Source of the DNA: Isoetes taiwanensis | Lineage: Eukaryota; Streptophyta; Lycopodiopsida; Isoetales; Isoetaceae | Length of the DNA: 64,000 nt | NCBI GenBank assembly: GCA_021234155.1 | Contig: JAJEKV010000114.1 | Coordinates: 821,654-885,653, forward strand | Reading direction: 5' to 3' | In this document: piece after piece, positions 46,761 to 57,304 of the stretch | Numbering within the stretch: position 1 is the stretch's first letter | Layout of the letters: each line of letters starts with the position of its first letter | Notes under the pieces: generated by a model | What the model was told of the DNA's origin: nothing | The model's database searches: none | Seen by the model: the letters and a program-made list of their open reading frames with translations, nothing else | Translations under genes and position numbers: made by a program

Positions 46761-48534
46761 TCTTACCCAAGGAACGAACAAAGACCAGAGTAGGCCAACC
46801 TCCACATATAAGTATGATGGCGAGTTTAATGCCTTTTCACTTTAAGTATCTCAGAGAACAGTTGATGCTTTTTTATTTTGGGTAGTGTCCAAAAGACAAT
46901 ATGAGTTATTGACTCCCTTCAACAATGAAAGCCAGGAGTCATTCCATCCTTATTATACGGATGTGCAGCCCAACAATGGGTGCCTAAAGCTGATTATAAA
47001 GTTCACTTTACGCTGAAAAGTATCAATAGGAGCTCTTCCATCGACAGCCATAGTACTGGCCAATTTTGCAAATGAGACCGTCAGTAACGCCTCTGCTACA
47101 CAACACAAAGCCCTATACACGCATGATGGTTATTTAATATTTACGAATACATGGGATGGCTATTTAGCCAGCAACACGTATAAAATATGGGAATCAACGA
47201 CATTTGTGATGAACCCCAGGATGTACAATGCTATTCTTTCATCAGAATGCGAATTTCCTTTATTTATATCATTTATATAGCAGATCTTTCCTAAGAGTTT
47301 TGGCAATAGATAAATTACCATTCACTATACCACTGCTACTAAGCTTGAGCTAATAGAATACCGCGACTAAATATAAAATTGAAACATACTGTAGTACCTG
47401 TGGTAGTCTGCCTTCACTTCATCCGTTGTGTTTTCTACATTTGTAATGAAGGAAGCCGTCTGCAACGGGAGACAAGCAGATGGTCTTTTGGCGATGCCTC
47501 CCCCATCGATCATATTCTGCAAAGGAAAAAGGTAATAAGCAACAAGTTTGTGAGCATCATAACAATTGCCTCACCAAGCTACAAGGAGATAAAGGTTGCA
47601 GAATTAGTCCTTGGCACCCCATTGCGGAAAAGATCAAACTTTAAGAAGAATCGCGGCAAATGTGTAGCCCTAGGTCCTCAGCGGCAAGTTCTTCCCACTT
47701 CCAATCTTCAAATTGCAAAAGAATTCCATGTCAGCCAAAAGCAAAACAGAATCAGACATATTATGCAACTCATATTATGCAAGCAGGCTTCATATTATAT
47801 AGCAGTTGACCATTCTGCACCTACTCTTATGTGTACACTTGGAGTAGCTACTTCTATTTATAAACAGGCAATTTACTTGGAATTCCCTTCCAGTATTAAT
47901 GATCACTAAAGAAAAATATGGATGACCAATAAGATGAACGCTCTGCTTTCTGCTTGTAGTATGGGATTGAGTTTGCAGCAGAGAACTTATTCCCACTGTT
48001 GACTCTCCTGCTTGTTGCACAGCATCTAAATCTTCAACAATTCATGAAATACATGCCTGTCATAAAAGACATTCTGAGGTATGCCTTCAGTGCATTTTGA
48101 TATGATATAGCATTAGAAGGAAAACAGATGTTCTTGACAGGGAAAACAACAATAAGCAAACGGCCATCAAATAATTTAGTAATGGCAACAAACTTCTGTT
48201 TCCAATCAATGATGACCAAAGGGTGCTTGGATGAAACAACCTTATGTGGGATGCATAAGGGAAAACTCAAGAGCTCAAAATGACATTCATGGCTCAAAAT
48301 GACCTTGTACGTTCCCATGAATGCATATAACTTGCTTCAGAACAGCCAGGGAAAACAGATGTCCTTAACAAGGAAAACAAAGATGCCATTACTTAAGGGC
48401 CTGAGATGCCAAGTAATTGCAAAACATCCTTAAGGGCCTGATTTAACATAATTCTAGTTCAAGGGCCTGATTTAAGGGCCTGATTTTTTACATAACTCTG
48501 ATTTTGGACTTCAAATTTCTGCAAACAACATATC
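46761..48534. other. No recognised gene; short internal repeats
   Basis: The plus strand is open at 47379-47909 (176 codons), but its composition is unlike a known protein. On the opposite strand an intron-exon border (ccttttt..gcag) is suggested near 47520, followed by a short open segment, so the plus frame may be a shadow. Repeats are ggaaaacagatgt(t/c)ctt near 48118 and 48350, and aagggcctga(ttt) four times between 48396 and 48490. Confidence 0.35.
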
Positions 48535-48835
48535 TTATCTCTCAGGTTTAGAGATTGAAACACATGGAAAAGGCGCTGACAACAATTCCCAAACAACATG
48601 CAATTCTGCCATACGTCTTGCTCCTTCATCTCCTATACTGTCGTGACTAAATGATAGCACCTGCAAATTGGTATGCGGACTTTGTAGTGCTGCTGCAAGA
48701 TATGCTGCTCCTTGGTCCCCTATAATATTTGAGCTTAAAGATAGCTTCTGCATGTGCTTCTTTGTCACTTATTTGGTTGCCTTTTAAAGATAGCATCTCC
48801 AATTTAGTATAAGGGATTTCTAGTTGTGCCCTCAT
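48535..48835 (-). pseudogene. Leucine-rich repeat fragment (ribonuclease-inhibitor/NLRC type)
   Basis: Two overlapping minus frames read TKLEMLSLKGNQISDKEA, then MQKLSLSSNIIGDQGAAYLA and LQVLSFSHDSIGDEGARRMA. The LxxLxLxxNxIxDxGAxxLAxxL period of about 28 residues is typical of RI-type LRRs, as in NLRC-like or RanGAP-like proteins. A frameshift lies between repeats 1 and 2. Only about three repeats are visible, and no NACHT, GAP or other partner domain was recognised nearby. Confidence 0.65.
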
Positions 48836-49189
48836 CTGCTCATCTCCTAGGCATTAGACAGAGAGTGAGTGATAGGCATGGCTCTCTTATTGGTGACATC
48901 TGATTCTTCTGGCCAGTTTTCCTTCTCAAAAACTCTCCAAATCTTTAGTAAACTTATCTTGCACTTGTTGGAGCTGCAATATCATTAGAAATTTATATTC
49001 TACCTATGAAGAATTGTATAATATGTTCATGCCAATAAATTGGAGTTGTCTCACAATTACTGGTTATCAGTTTGGAAGAAGAAAAAGAAGATAGCGTTTT
49101 CTTCTTAGCCAAATACTTCAGGGCTGACTCACATTACGTGTCAGATTTCCACTACTACAATCAGGCAGTAAAATAAGGATGAGAAAGAG

Positions 49190-49708
49190 TTATCTTAGAT
49201 AAGAAAAGTTCCATATCTTACTTGATTTTACAAATGGTATATGGGAAGGCAATGCGGGCGAAATATTATACTGATTGAAGGCTTCACTCCAATTAGCTTT
49301 AATACGAGCAATTCTGTCTTCTCCATCTAAAATTGGACATAAAATCTTTCTGAATTCTTTCTTTCTAATAGCAGGTATCTTCTTCTCAGGAACAGACATC
49401 ATGCTTAGAGCACTCAAAAATCTAGACCAAACAATTATGCCTGGAGCCATGCCATTTAATGCCATTCTTAGGTGCTGGTTGCAGGATGTGGTTTTAGCTG
49501 CAATGTCGTGCAGGCCATTTTCTGTTGGAGCTCTAAATCTAGACTTTGACACAACTCTTGAGGAATATGGTTCTGTGCCAACTGTGTTTATAAAGACAGA
49601 AAATGACAAAGCTTTTTTCCTCCTGCTTCCCAAAACAGCATTATCTGTTTGAATAAGCCTGCACATGTGTTCAGCCTGGCTTCCGACCACAGCCCTTTCT
49701 TTCTGCAC
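49190..49708 (-). other. Long minus-strand open segment, family unknown
   Basis: This is the longest uninterrupted segment in its neighbourhood (172 codons), including RMALNGMAPGIIVWSRFLSA and EFRKILCPILDGEDRIARIK. It lies between the LRR fragment and a possible first exon at 50293-50354, all on the minus strand, so it might be an internal exon of the same gene. A plus frame of 125 codons overlaps it. I do not recognise a domain. Confidence 0.35.
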
Positions 49709-50292
49709 TGTAATATGTAGCTGAGGTTCCAGAATGGGTATTTCATGGCCATTAAATTTACGTAATCCTTGATAAATGTGGCAAGAGGAAGCAAGGGCAC
49801 CATTAATTCCACATGTAAATTAGATTTACAATTCATATATCTCCACATACTACATTGATGGCATTAAAGGACAATGAAGTTCACGCATACATTTACTGAA
49901 AATTATGTAATAGAAAATAGACGCTAGAAGGTGCTACAATCTCTACTTGATTATTATTGGCCATTTCAGCTGCATTTGATAAGAACGAATTTTGAATCCT
50001 ATGTTTCTAGAATATTTAAATAAACTTAATTTCTGAACCCACTCTGAAATCCACTATCATGCTCCTGCTTCAAAACTACTCTCTGTTTTAGATTTCAAAT
50101 CTTCTTCATTAGATTTTAACTATTTTGAATAGTGGCATATATGAGCTTCAGGAAGTGTGTATTCTCTTAGTAAAACACAGAATCTTTGATAAGAAATAGT
50201 CTGTAGAGAAAAAGAAGGCACAGAATGTACCCTACCTTCAACGCAATATATGGAAGAGAAAACTCATCCAGTATATATGGAAGAAACTTACA

Positions 50293-50354
50293 GATTGGAT
50301 TCATCAGACTTTGGAGCCAACGCCACGGCGAGGAGCTCCGGCGATGGAGCCATT
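50293..50354 (-). CDS. Candidate first coding exon
   Basis: On the minus strand an ATG at 50354 opens a 62-nt GC-rich frame, MAPSPELLAVALAPKSDESN, ending at a perfect donor (CT/GTAAGT). The local rise in GC against an AT-rich background and the strong splice site make it a believable first exon of a minus-strand gene, perhaps the one containing the LRR fragment. The protein is not recognised. Confidence 0.4.
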
Positions 50355-50573
50355 GGGAGTCTCGACGCCAGTCTCCGACGAGTTAACAAAACTAAACGAA
50401 TAAGTTTTGGTCGACAAAAACATAAAATTGTTAGCTAAATGTTAAGAAATAAGATAACAAAACTCTAACAGTCTGTTAAAGTTAACCCCTTAAAATTAAC
50501 AATTTTGTTAACAAAAACCATGTGTGTTAATAGTTAACTTAAATTTTTTTAACTTAACGAAATTGACCCCATT

Positions 50574-51300
50574 GTGTGTAGGTACCCTAAATCGGCAGCA
50601 GAGGGGGGCCGGATAAGTTCGGGGGGGCATCATCAAAAGTTAACTTCAATTGGTGCATAGGTTGGATACTACAGTAGAGGGGGGCTGGATTATTCAAACT
50701 AGCCCAAAATTCTTTCATAAGGTTAAAACCATTGCCATTATGGTCACTCTCAAGCATGGAGTAATGGTACAGCACAGGCCATGCATGGGCCTTGGCCTAC
50801 CCTTTATTTGGCATCTCTCATGGACAAGGCTATGCAGGTTTGACCCCATAGGAGAATATTTAAGGGAATATCCTTCGTCAACAGGAATAATTAAGTTATG
50901 TAGAGGATTAACATGGTTCCCCATTTTGACCGTAAATGTAAGCCAATGAAGAACAAGCCACGTGGCATGCTTTCTTTAAGAAATGTCGGCCAAATTTTTG
51001 TTGCACTTGTTCTTGGATTTACCCTGAGTTCTTGCACTGATCCTGCACACTTATACCTTACAGAATTGATCCTAGCTTGCATTGACGTCTCAAAAATTGC
51101 ATTTTAAGGAGTCATTCCCGCCTCTGGCTAATGGCTTTGACAAGGATTTCTCTCCAAAATGCATTTTGAATATGTAAGGGTGACGAGTGATAGTTGCAAG
51201 TCATTTTGCCATTCTTTAACATTCCATGATTAGGGATGGGGAGAGTGTGCCTAGTACATATAGTGATTCGTGAGACAAGGAAATTGTGGCTCACACTACA
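50574..51300 (-). mobile_element. Possible solo or truncated LTR
   Basis: On the minus strand, a purine tract (taagggagggga, 51312-51301) is followed at once by tgtagtgtgag, as at a polypurine-tract/LTR junction. About 730 bases further on, the strand reads tacctacacaca, giving TG...CA ends. The upstream minus frame (51520-51296) ends with LEAYGLREGM just before the tract, like the end of a pol gene. No partner LTR was found, so this is tentative. Confidence 0.35.
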
Positions 51301-51312
51301 TCCCCTCCCTTA

Positions 51313-52065
51313 AACCATAGGCCTCTAAAACTAGAGTAGAGTCTCCACCATTGGAATGACCTACTATCTTTCGTCCAAAATTAAGGACAATATGCCAACC
51401 AAGTTTGTCCCATTTATGGTCCAGCCTAGCAACCAAAAATACTATAGCATGGCACCCCATTTGGTCCAATGAAGGCCCGTCATTGGCAAAAGATTTGAGG
51501 TTCCTGCACTCTTCATCCAATCCTTCCTCCTAGCTTGGATCACAATCTATTCATGTATGGCTCACTTTGAACCCATCAGATGTGCATTATGGAGTTTTGC
51601 TTGGTTCATTATTTGGCTGATTAAGGTGCAAAAATATGTTATTTTTGGTCCATGCTTCATTCCTGGAATAGTTCAACAATTTACCGTTGTGTTCACTCTT
51701 TGGCCATGTTATCTCAACCGTTATACCCATGTTTTGCTACGTGCATGCAGGTCTTACAACCATTGAGATGCATTTTCTTCTTCCAAAGATCATCTACTAC
51801 TTGCGTGCATCGATTGTAAGCTTAGAAATATTTTTCTTCCATAAATCCAACAACTTTCCCCGCCTCAAAAAGTTTTCCCTCCTCCAAATCTGTGCTCCAG
51901 ATCGCTGCGCGTCAGGATCAATGTTGTGGCAAGCAATTGATGTTATGCACTTCAGATCATTCCTACTTTAAATTGGTGTTTTGACGGGAGATCCAAGCCT
52001 TAACTCTTAGATTAATCCTTCTACTTCTCTAGAAATCGATTCGAACCCAGGAATTGAGTATATAA
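51313..52065. other. No recognised gene
   Basis: If the LTR call is right, this would be the internal part of a minus-strand retroelement, but no polymerase or integrase motif is visible. Short plus segments (51557-51766, 51687-51971) have no motif. Confidence 0.35.
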
Positions 52066-52265
52066 GATGGATCTGCTGCAAGCTTGTTTTTTCCCTTTTG
52101 CTCAAGTCAGAATGTTGTTCAAGCCTCTCAAAACTCATCCCAAAAATTCCCAGATTTCTAAATCTTCTACTTATTCTCCTGCCAAAGATAAGAATTCATT
52201 TATATATGACATTCCTCAATCCCCGATCTGCATAGTGAAACTGAGTCCAAGCTGTCCCTGTTGTC

Positions 52266-53613
52266 ATGCAGAAAGATAAGGCTATAAATTGGAAGAGAGG
52301 ATCATGGACTAATGAGAAGATGAAGGTTGTCATTGAAGAAGCTAAGGAAGGCTATTCAAGCATTAGTGAGGTTGCTAGAAAACATGGAATTCCTCACACA
52401 ACCTTTAGGAATTGATTGTTTGATCTTTTCCATGTGACTAATGGAAGAAAGCTAAAGGCATTGTCCCCAAAGGAGGAAGAAGATCTTGTGATTGGATGCT
52501 TGGAAATGGTCGCTAAAGGAACAGGTGTTACAGTTCGAATGCTGAGAGAGATAGTCGCAGAAATTTGTACAGGCATGTCTACTCCATTTATTGATGGAGT
52601 TTTGGGCATGAAATGGTGGAAATTGTTTAAAGATAGATACTGTGATCTTTGAGGAGAGCACAGATTGTGAAGAAATAGCACTATCAACACCCCAAATTTG
52701 GATGCATTTTACTCTGATCTAGAAGAGGTATACAACACCTTTGGGTTTGATGCTAGTCATATATGAGTCTAGAGTGCAGGCAAGAAAAGAATCAGGAGTT
52801 AGGGTGATTTCAAGAAAAGGAGCCAAGCAAATTTTTAAAGAACCATGAAGAATAGAGAATGGTTGACTGTCCTTTGTTGTCTATCAGCCATAGGTAATAA
52901 GCTTCCTTCATTGTATATTTTCAAAAGTGTAAGGGTTCGGGAACCCTGGATGGATGTGAGCCTGATGCAGATATGGCTATGTAAAAAAGAGCCTGGATAA
53001 CTAATGAATTATTTAAAAGCTGGATTGACCATTTTAAATCTAATATACCTGGTGGTGTTTCACCCAAAAATCCTCATTTGCTAATATTAGATGGACATGG
53101 AAGTCATTTTCAAGTTGAAACAATCAAGCACGCATCCTCACTTGACATTTAAATTCTTAAGTTATCCCCATATATTAGTCATAGATTGTAGCCTCTTGAT
53201 GTAGCTTGTTTCAGGCCTTTCAAAGAGGCATTTGGAAATGTGCAAAAAAAAAATATACTCTTCAGGGGAAAGGTGTGGAGCATGTGAAGGAGGATATCAC
53301 ATCACTTGTGTGTGATGGATTGGAATGTTCTTTAACCCCCTCTAACATTGTTACTGGATTGAAGAAGATAGGGATATGGCCTCTCAATCCGACCATAGTA
53401 GTCTTTAAAGTAGGTGGCAGGGACCTTGAATTTCAAAAAGATAGGAATGATAGAGCTTTAAATGAACTTATTGATGTTGCACATCAAATTGTAGGTGTTC
53501 TGCATGAAAGTGGAGATAGAAATGATGTCACGGGTGGTGGGCAGCAGCAAGGTCAAAGTAGACAAAGAGGGATAACATTTATGCCAATAGAATTTAAGGC
53601 ACCCTCCTATTGA
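52266..53613 (+). pseudogene. Pogo/Tigger-like DDE transposase pseudogene
   Basis: Pogo-family transposases (Tc1/mariner group) cut and paste DNA and are relatives of CENP-B. From an ATG at 52266 the frame gives an N-terminal helix-turn-helix (SISEVARKHGIPHTTFRN) and then a CENP-B-like second DNA-binding part (VTVRMLREIVAEIC, TPFIDGVLGMKWWKLFKDRY). Further on, about 53030-53210 holds the DDE_1 core: WIDHFKSNI, LLILDGHGSHFQ with a catalytic aspartate, and SH.LQPLDVACFRPFKEAF. Segment 53206-53613 ends with LTPSNIVTGLKKIGIWPLNP, the usual C-terminal signature in plants. A stop at RN* (about 52417) and several frame changes in the middle make it inactive. Terminal inverted repeats were not found. 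Confidence 0.9.
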
Positions 53614-53629
53614 CTTAAGGCTGACATCA

Positions 53630-53860
53630 TTGCTAGATTAGAGTAGGAAGAGGTAGAGAAGAAAGCGGAAAAAAAAAAAGCAAGGGAAGAGACCACTAAG
53701 CAGAAAAAGGCTGATCAAGAAGAGAAGATGAAATTGAAGGAAGAAAAATAAAGAGAAATGGAGCAAGAGAAGAAGGAAAGAGCTGCTACAAGGGAGCAAC
53801 AGAAGAAGGAGGAGGAAAAGCGAAAAAAGGGCAGGAAGAGAAAAATCAATTCAGAGGTAA
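53630..53860 (+). pseudogene. Lys/Glu-rich tail after the pogo-like transposase
   Basis: The DNA is dominated by gaagaaga and aaaa runs and would encode a long charged coiled-coil-like tail in some frames. Stops occur (for example taaagag near 53750). Charged C-terminal tails occur in plant pogo-like proteins, so this is probably the decayed end of the same gene. Confidence 0.45.
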
Positions 53861-53929
53861 CATTCATCTTAATTCATCTTAATTTTTCTTTCAATTTGCA
53901 TTTGTTCTAAATACTTCCTTACATTCTAA

Positions 53930-54175
53930 CAAATATGATACGTAGGCAAGAGATTGTGAGATCATTGAGGAAGATAGACTTTTTGATTCTTCATAGGTGT
54001 CTGCGGGTTAATGTGCTTGTCCATAAGTTTAACCCTAGAATATCAAATCAGTGTCCAGTATGCAAGCGTGGATCTGAGACCATTGAGCATTGCTTTTTCA
54101 TAAGCACGATTTCATTAATTGGAGAAAATAAGCCCATTTTGAGAATTTTAAGCACACCTAATTTGCTCTAGCACG
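53930..54175 (+). pseudogene. LINE zf-RVT fragment related to the 21.8 kb copy
   Basis: The 78-codon plus frame reads FLILHRCLRVNVLVHKFN, then SNQCPVCKRGSETIEHCFF, matching the zinc-binding domain after a LINE reverse transcriptase. Positions 54018-54097 are identical to 21765-21844 (80 bases), which marks both as members of one family. Here the fragment extends further 5' than the 21.8 kb copy but lacks its C-terminal and 3' part. Confidence 0.85.
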
Positions 54176-54338
54176 AATACTTTCACCTACTTCTCGAGCA
54201 CAAGAAACATGAGGTAATTAACATACACATATACATAAAAATTTTGTGTTATACTTGTACGTGTACATAACACTCGTAGAAGCTCAATAATGGCCCTACA
54301 TTGTACACCAATAATTCACATAAATAATTTTACTTCAC

Positions 54339-54346
54339 TATAAAAA
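54339..54346 (+). promoter_or_regulatory. TATA box, tandem gene copy 1
   Basis: TATAAAAA lies 41 bases before the ATG at 54380. A CCAAT-type motif (ccaataattcac) stands about 30 bases further upstream. The same arrangement is found 611 bases downstream. Confidence 0.6.
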
Positions 54347-54379
54347 CGGCAGCCCGGGGGTAGAGGCCATTCATCTTCC

Positions 54380-54544
54380 ATGGCTTCCTCGATGCCTCGT
54401 CCAGAGCACATCCGCTCTTTCAAGTGTTACTTGAGCTACAACGATCCGGGCGAATCGCTAGAAATGGCGTTAAGCTTGATCCATGGCTCTTATCTAAAGG
54501 CGATGGACCTGCTGGTGCTTGCGGGAAGCTCACTTTCGTGTTAA
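54380..54544 (+). CDS. Short tandem-duplicated gene, copy 1
   Basis: Following a TATA box and CCAAT motif, an ATG opens a 54-codon frame, MASSMPRPEHIRSFKCYLSY followed by NDPGESLEMALSLIHGSYLK, ending at a TAA at 54542. Copy 2 at 54991 shares the pattern S-S..HI..(F/I)KC..S(Y/H).D....LE.A. The family is not recognised. Continuing similarity to copy 2 in another frame suggests that the original protein was longer and both copies are frameshifted. No introns are visible. I infer a plant gene family of unknown function or the start of a mobile-element gene. Confidence 0.45.
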   Translation: MASSMPRPEHIRSFKCYLSYNDPGESLEMALSLIHGSYLKAMDLLVLAGSSLSC

Positions 54545-54949
54545 GGTCCACATTCTTGGCTTCCCGATCGAGATCTATGAGCTGAATGGCATCACGAGCT
54601 TTGATGTTGATGACGAGTGAATCTGCACCTGCCAATAATGTAATAATGACATGGGTACCTAATAACTAAGTAAGGATGTAATAGCATTCTGATTAAGGAT
54701 GTAATATCACGTACCTTAACCGGTATATATTGTAACGATGTGCTATCCCACCTCCACTTTTTCTGCAAGCTGTCATTGAATTCAATCATAGCTAAATTCG
54801 TCAAGCAAACATGTTTTCAAACATACGCATATTAGTATGAAATCAGTAATATTCTTGTACGTATACAACAGTCTGATGAACGTGTATTACACGTTCAATA
54901 ATGGGGGCGAAGTCTACCCCAATAATTCACCTCAATCATTCCACTTCAC

Positions 54950-54957
54950 TATAAAAG
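54950..54957 (+). promoter_or_regulatory. TATA box, tandem gene copy 2
   Basis: TATAAAAG begins 41 bases before the ATG at 54991, exactly the spacing of copy 1, and is preceded by ccaataattcac and cacttcac like copy 1. Conservation of promoter layout is stronger than that of the coding part. Confidence 0.6.
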
Positions 54958-54990
54958 CTTCTCGCTTAGGGCTAAATTTCATTCATCCCC

Positions 54991-55092
54991 ATGGATTTTT
55001 CGCCTTCTTCAATTCACCACATTGAGGCGATCAAGTGCTCAATGAGCCACGAAGATCTTGTTGGTTGCCTAGAGCGGGCATCTTCTTCTTGA
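54991..55092 (+). CDS. Short tandem-duplicated gene, copy 2, likely frameshifted
   Basis: The frame MDFSPSSIHHIEAIKCSMSH followed by EDLVGCLERASSS ends at a TGA at 55090. One base earlier or later in the tct-repeat, the reading continues as LLDPYTKRKALDSLPASISV and MIHLIWLLAHEL to about 55190. The 33-codon frame is therefore probably a truncated version of a protein of at least 65 residues. It is similar to copy 1. The family is unknown. Confidence 0.45.
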   Translation: MDFSPSSIHHIEAIKCSMSHEDLVGCLERASSS

Positions 55093-55647
55093 TCCCTACA
55101 CAAAGAGAAAAGCTTTGGATTCATTGCCTGCGTCAATTAGTGTTATGATCCATCTGATTTGGCTTCTGGCGCATGAGCTATGAGATATCGGGGATCACTA
55201 CTACGGATATGTAGGGATCACTACTACGGTGAAGATGAATGAATCACTGTTTGGCATTGTATAGTGTAAGAGCTCTTGTGTTGAGATGAAAAACACAAAG
55301 CCTAATGAATAATAACTAGTCTATTGTAAAAATTTGCATGTCATGTATGATATAGTAATTATGTAAAAGAGCATTGCATACCTCAAGAGTTCTCATCCTC
55401 GTCGTTAGCTTCTTTAGCCACTAATTCTTGCAAGCGAGCCCCCACACTCACGGGGATCACCGACATTGACGGCCTGGTCCCTGGCCCAACCATAGTCTAT
55501 CGTTTTCAAATGTTGGTACCGTGGCGGGTCATTAGGATTAGTCTCCAATTCTTGCTCCAGCAATCCCTATCTTGCATTGCATATGAGGTACCCTTTTAAA
55601 CAACAGGCTCAAACCAAGAAACAAACACCTCTTCATAGTGAGGGAGA
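55093..55647. other. No recognised gene; short direct repeat
   Basis: The phrase gggatcactactacgg occurs at 55191 and 55214. The remainder shows no domain. Confidence 0.45.
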
Positions 55648-57304
55648 TTAGGGTCCTCTTTGGGTCCTCTTCGCCAAAGGCCATCCACGTCGGGCGATTA
55701 TCATGTGGCCCGATCGGCAAAGAGCATTCCTTTCTTCACATCTTGGTAGGGGTGAATATTTCAGCGGGGTTCTTGGGTCTACCGAGAAAGGCCCGACATA
55801 ATGAGATGCACCAATGTGTTCATCTACCAATAAGTTGTCGGGTTCTTCTAATGCGGTTTGTCTCCGTCTTTGGGCGAGAAATCCTGAATGACATTTCTCC
55901 GGGCTGAGCGTCCCCAAGCACTTTCGCAACAAGGTGGACCAGTAGTCAATAACTTCATTCATATATGTGTGAGACCATGAGTTATCGCCCGGCTCTAGAA
56001 ATAGCTGCCCGATTGCATCATGTACTTGGCAATTGAAGCTCTCAAGGCACCTATATCTGTCAAGCTCTTATATGGTGTTTGCCCGCGACCTTAGGTGACC
56101 CTCTAGGAATCATAGGTAAGCCTTGGGCATCCTCCTTCCACATTTTAATTCCCTTTTGGGTAGCCACTCCCTATGCCCCGGCCTCATCTTGTAGAACATT
56201 AGTGGCCATCCATCATTCATCGAGAACTTGAAGAGTAGAGGTTCCAAATGACCACATAAACGGTCCTTCTTATCGGGGATAAAACCTTTCCACGAATTCT
56301 TTCGGTTAGGGAACCTCGGACACAAGGTAGGGCGTAGGAGACTTTGAACTACAATTGCACGAAGAGTTGCATAAGCTCGAATAGTCAATGCATCGATCTT
56401 CTCAATAGAGTGGAGTAGTTTCCAAAGAGGGCATCTATGTCATCGTGGGTGTGTCCAACCATCATGAATCCCGGTTGCACCGATCGAAGACACCTAACGG
56501 ACCAAATATGACAAGTAAGAGAAAAGATACATTTCTTGTTTTGTCACGAGCAATTGTCTAGGCTGCAAGTAAAGCCTCCTAGGCAACTTCTTGATGTCGA
56601 GGGGGCCCTTGATAGGAGGCATAAAATCATTTCTAGTGCCATTCACCATTTTTGTCCTAAGGGCTTCCGTGTTCATAATTGCTCCACCCCAGCAGCTTCC
56701 TTGATGATCTGTATTTCTCAAATGACCCCAGTTGTCCTCAGATTGATTCTCTAGTGTTTTCAAGGTATGATTTAAAGATCCCACATGAAAATTCGAATCA
56801 TCTGGCCAGAGGTCCAGCGAGAAGTGGCCCAAAGCACCTACACCATGCCCATGCATGAGAGCACCAGTAAGACTCACCTTCAACCGTTCACCCCTCCATA
56901 CAGATTTTGCTAGCTTCTCCAGGGCGAGGAACCATCGTCTTATTACGATCCATCTTATCATGTATAATGGTTAAGGCATTTTCAGGAGATCGATGAGACA
57001 AAGCTCTCCACGACCAGTAGAGACTCCTGCAGGAAAGTTGGGCTGTCATGTGAGATTTCCTTTCCACGGCGAGCTCTCTTCTCTCTCTTGGATCTCTAGT
57101 CTTGGCAAGTTTCTCCTTTATCACAATACAGGTATTACACTTAGAAAATGCTATCCTTTTGGCGATTGCTACCTCAGAGTGGTTCTCCTTCCACGTTGAC
57201 AAGAAGGACGATTGAGAAACATGTTTTCTGTCATCTAGGTGGGCGGTTATATCTACCTCTTGATGTATGTCCTTTTTAGTCAAGATGGAAGGTAATCTCT
57301 TCAC
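55648..57304 (-). pseudogene. DUF7869-type transposase-like protein, decayed
   Basis: Minus 57304-56888 begins with SQSSFLSTWKENHSEV and FSKCNTCIVIKEKLAK, followed by SPENALTIIHDKMDRNKTMV. Minus 56961-56494 has LKVSLTGALMHGHGVGAL and SNFHVGSLNHTLKTLE. In a shifted frame near 56580 LYLQ.LDNCS appears, and near 56436-56460 FMMVGHTHDDIDALFGN. Proteins annotated DUF7869 in plants and animals share the sequence of FSKCDTC, D.mdq.Kt..P, LtG...HG.g, L.LQLDNC.rdNK and VGHTHeDID, and are considered transposase-like. The acidic residues in those blocks are mostly kept. Segments 56388-56110 (HLEPLLFKFSMNDGWPLMFY) and 55962-55648 are the likely C-terminal part. Frameshifts and stops are numerous. The family name is from memory of motifs and should be verified. 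Confidence 0.68.

Noticed and set aside
47379-47909. 176-codon plus-strand open frame as a gene
   Set aside because: No domain, low-complexity-free but unfamiliar sequence, and signs of splice signals on the opposite strand; length alone is not enough.
54871-54895. ctgatga followed by a perfect hairpin as a hammerhead ribozyme core
   Set aside because: The hairpin aacgtgt/acacgtt is real, but the required GAAA after stem II is absent.
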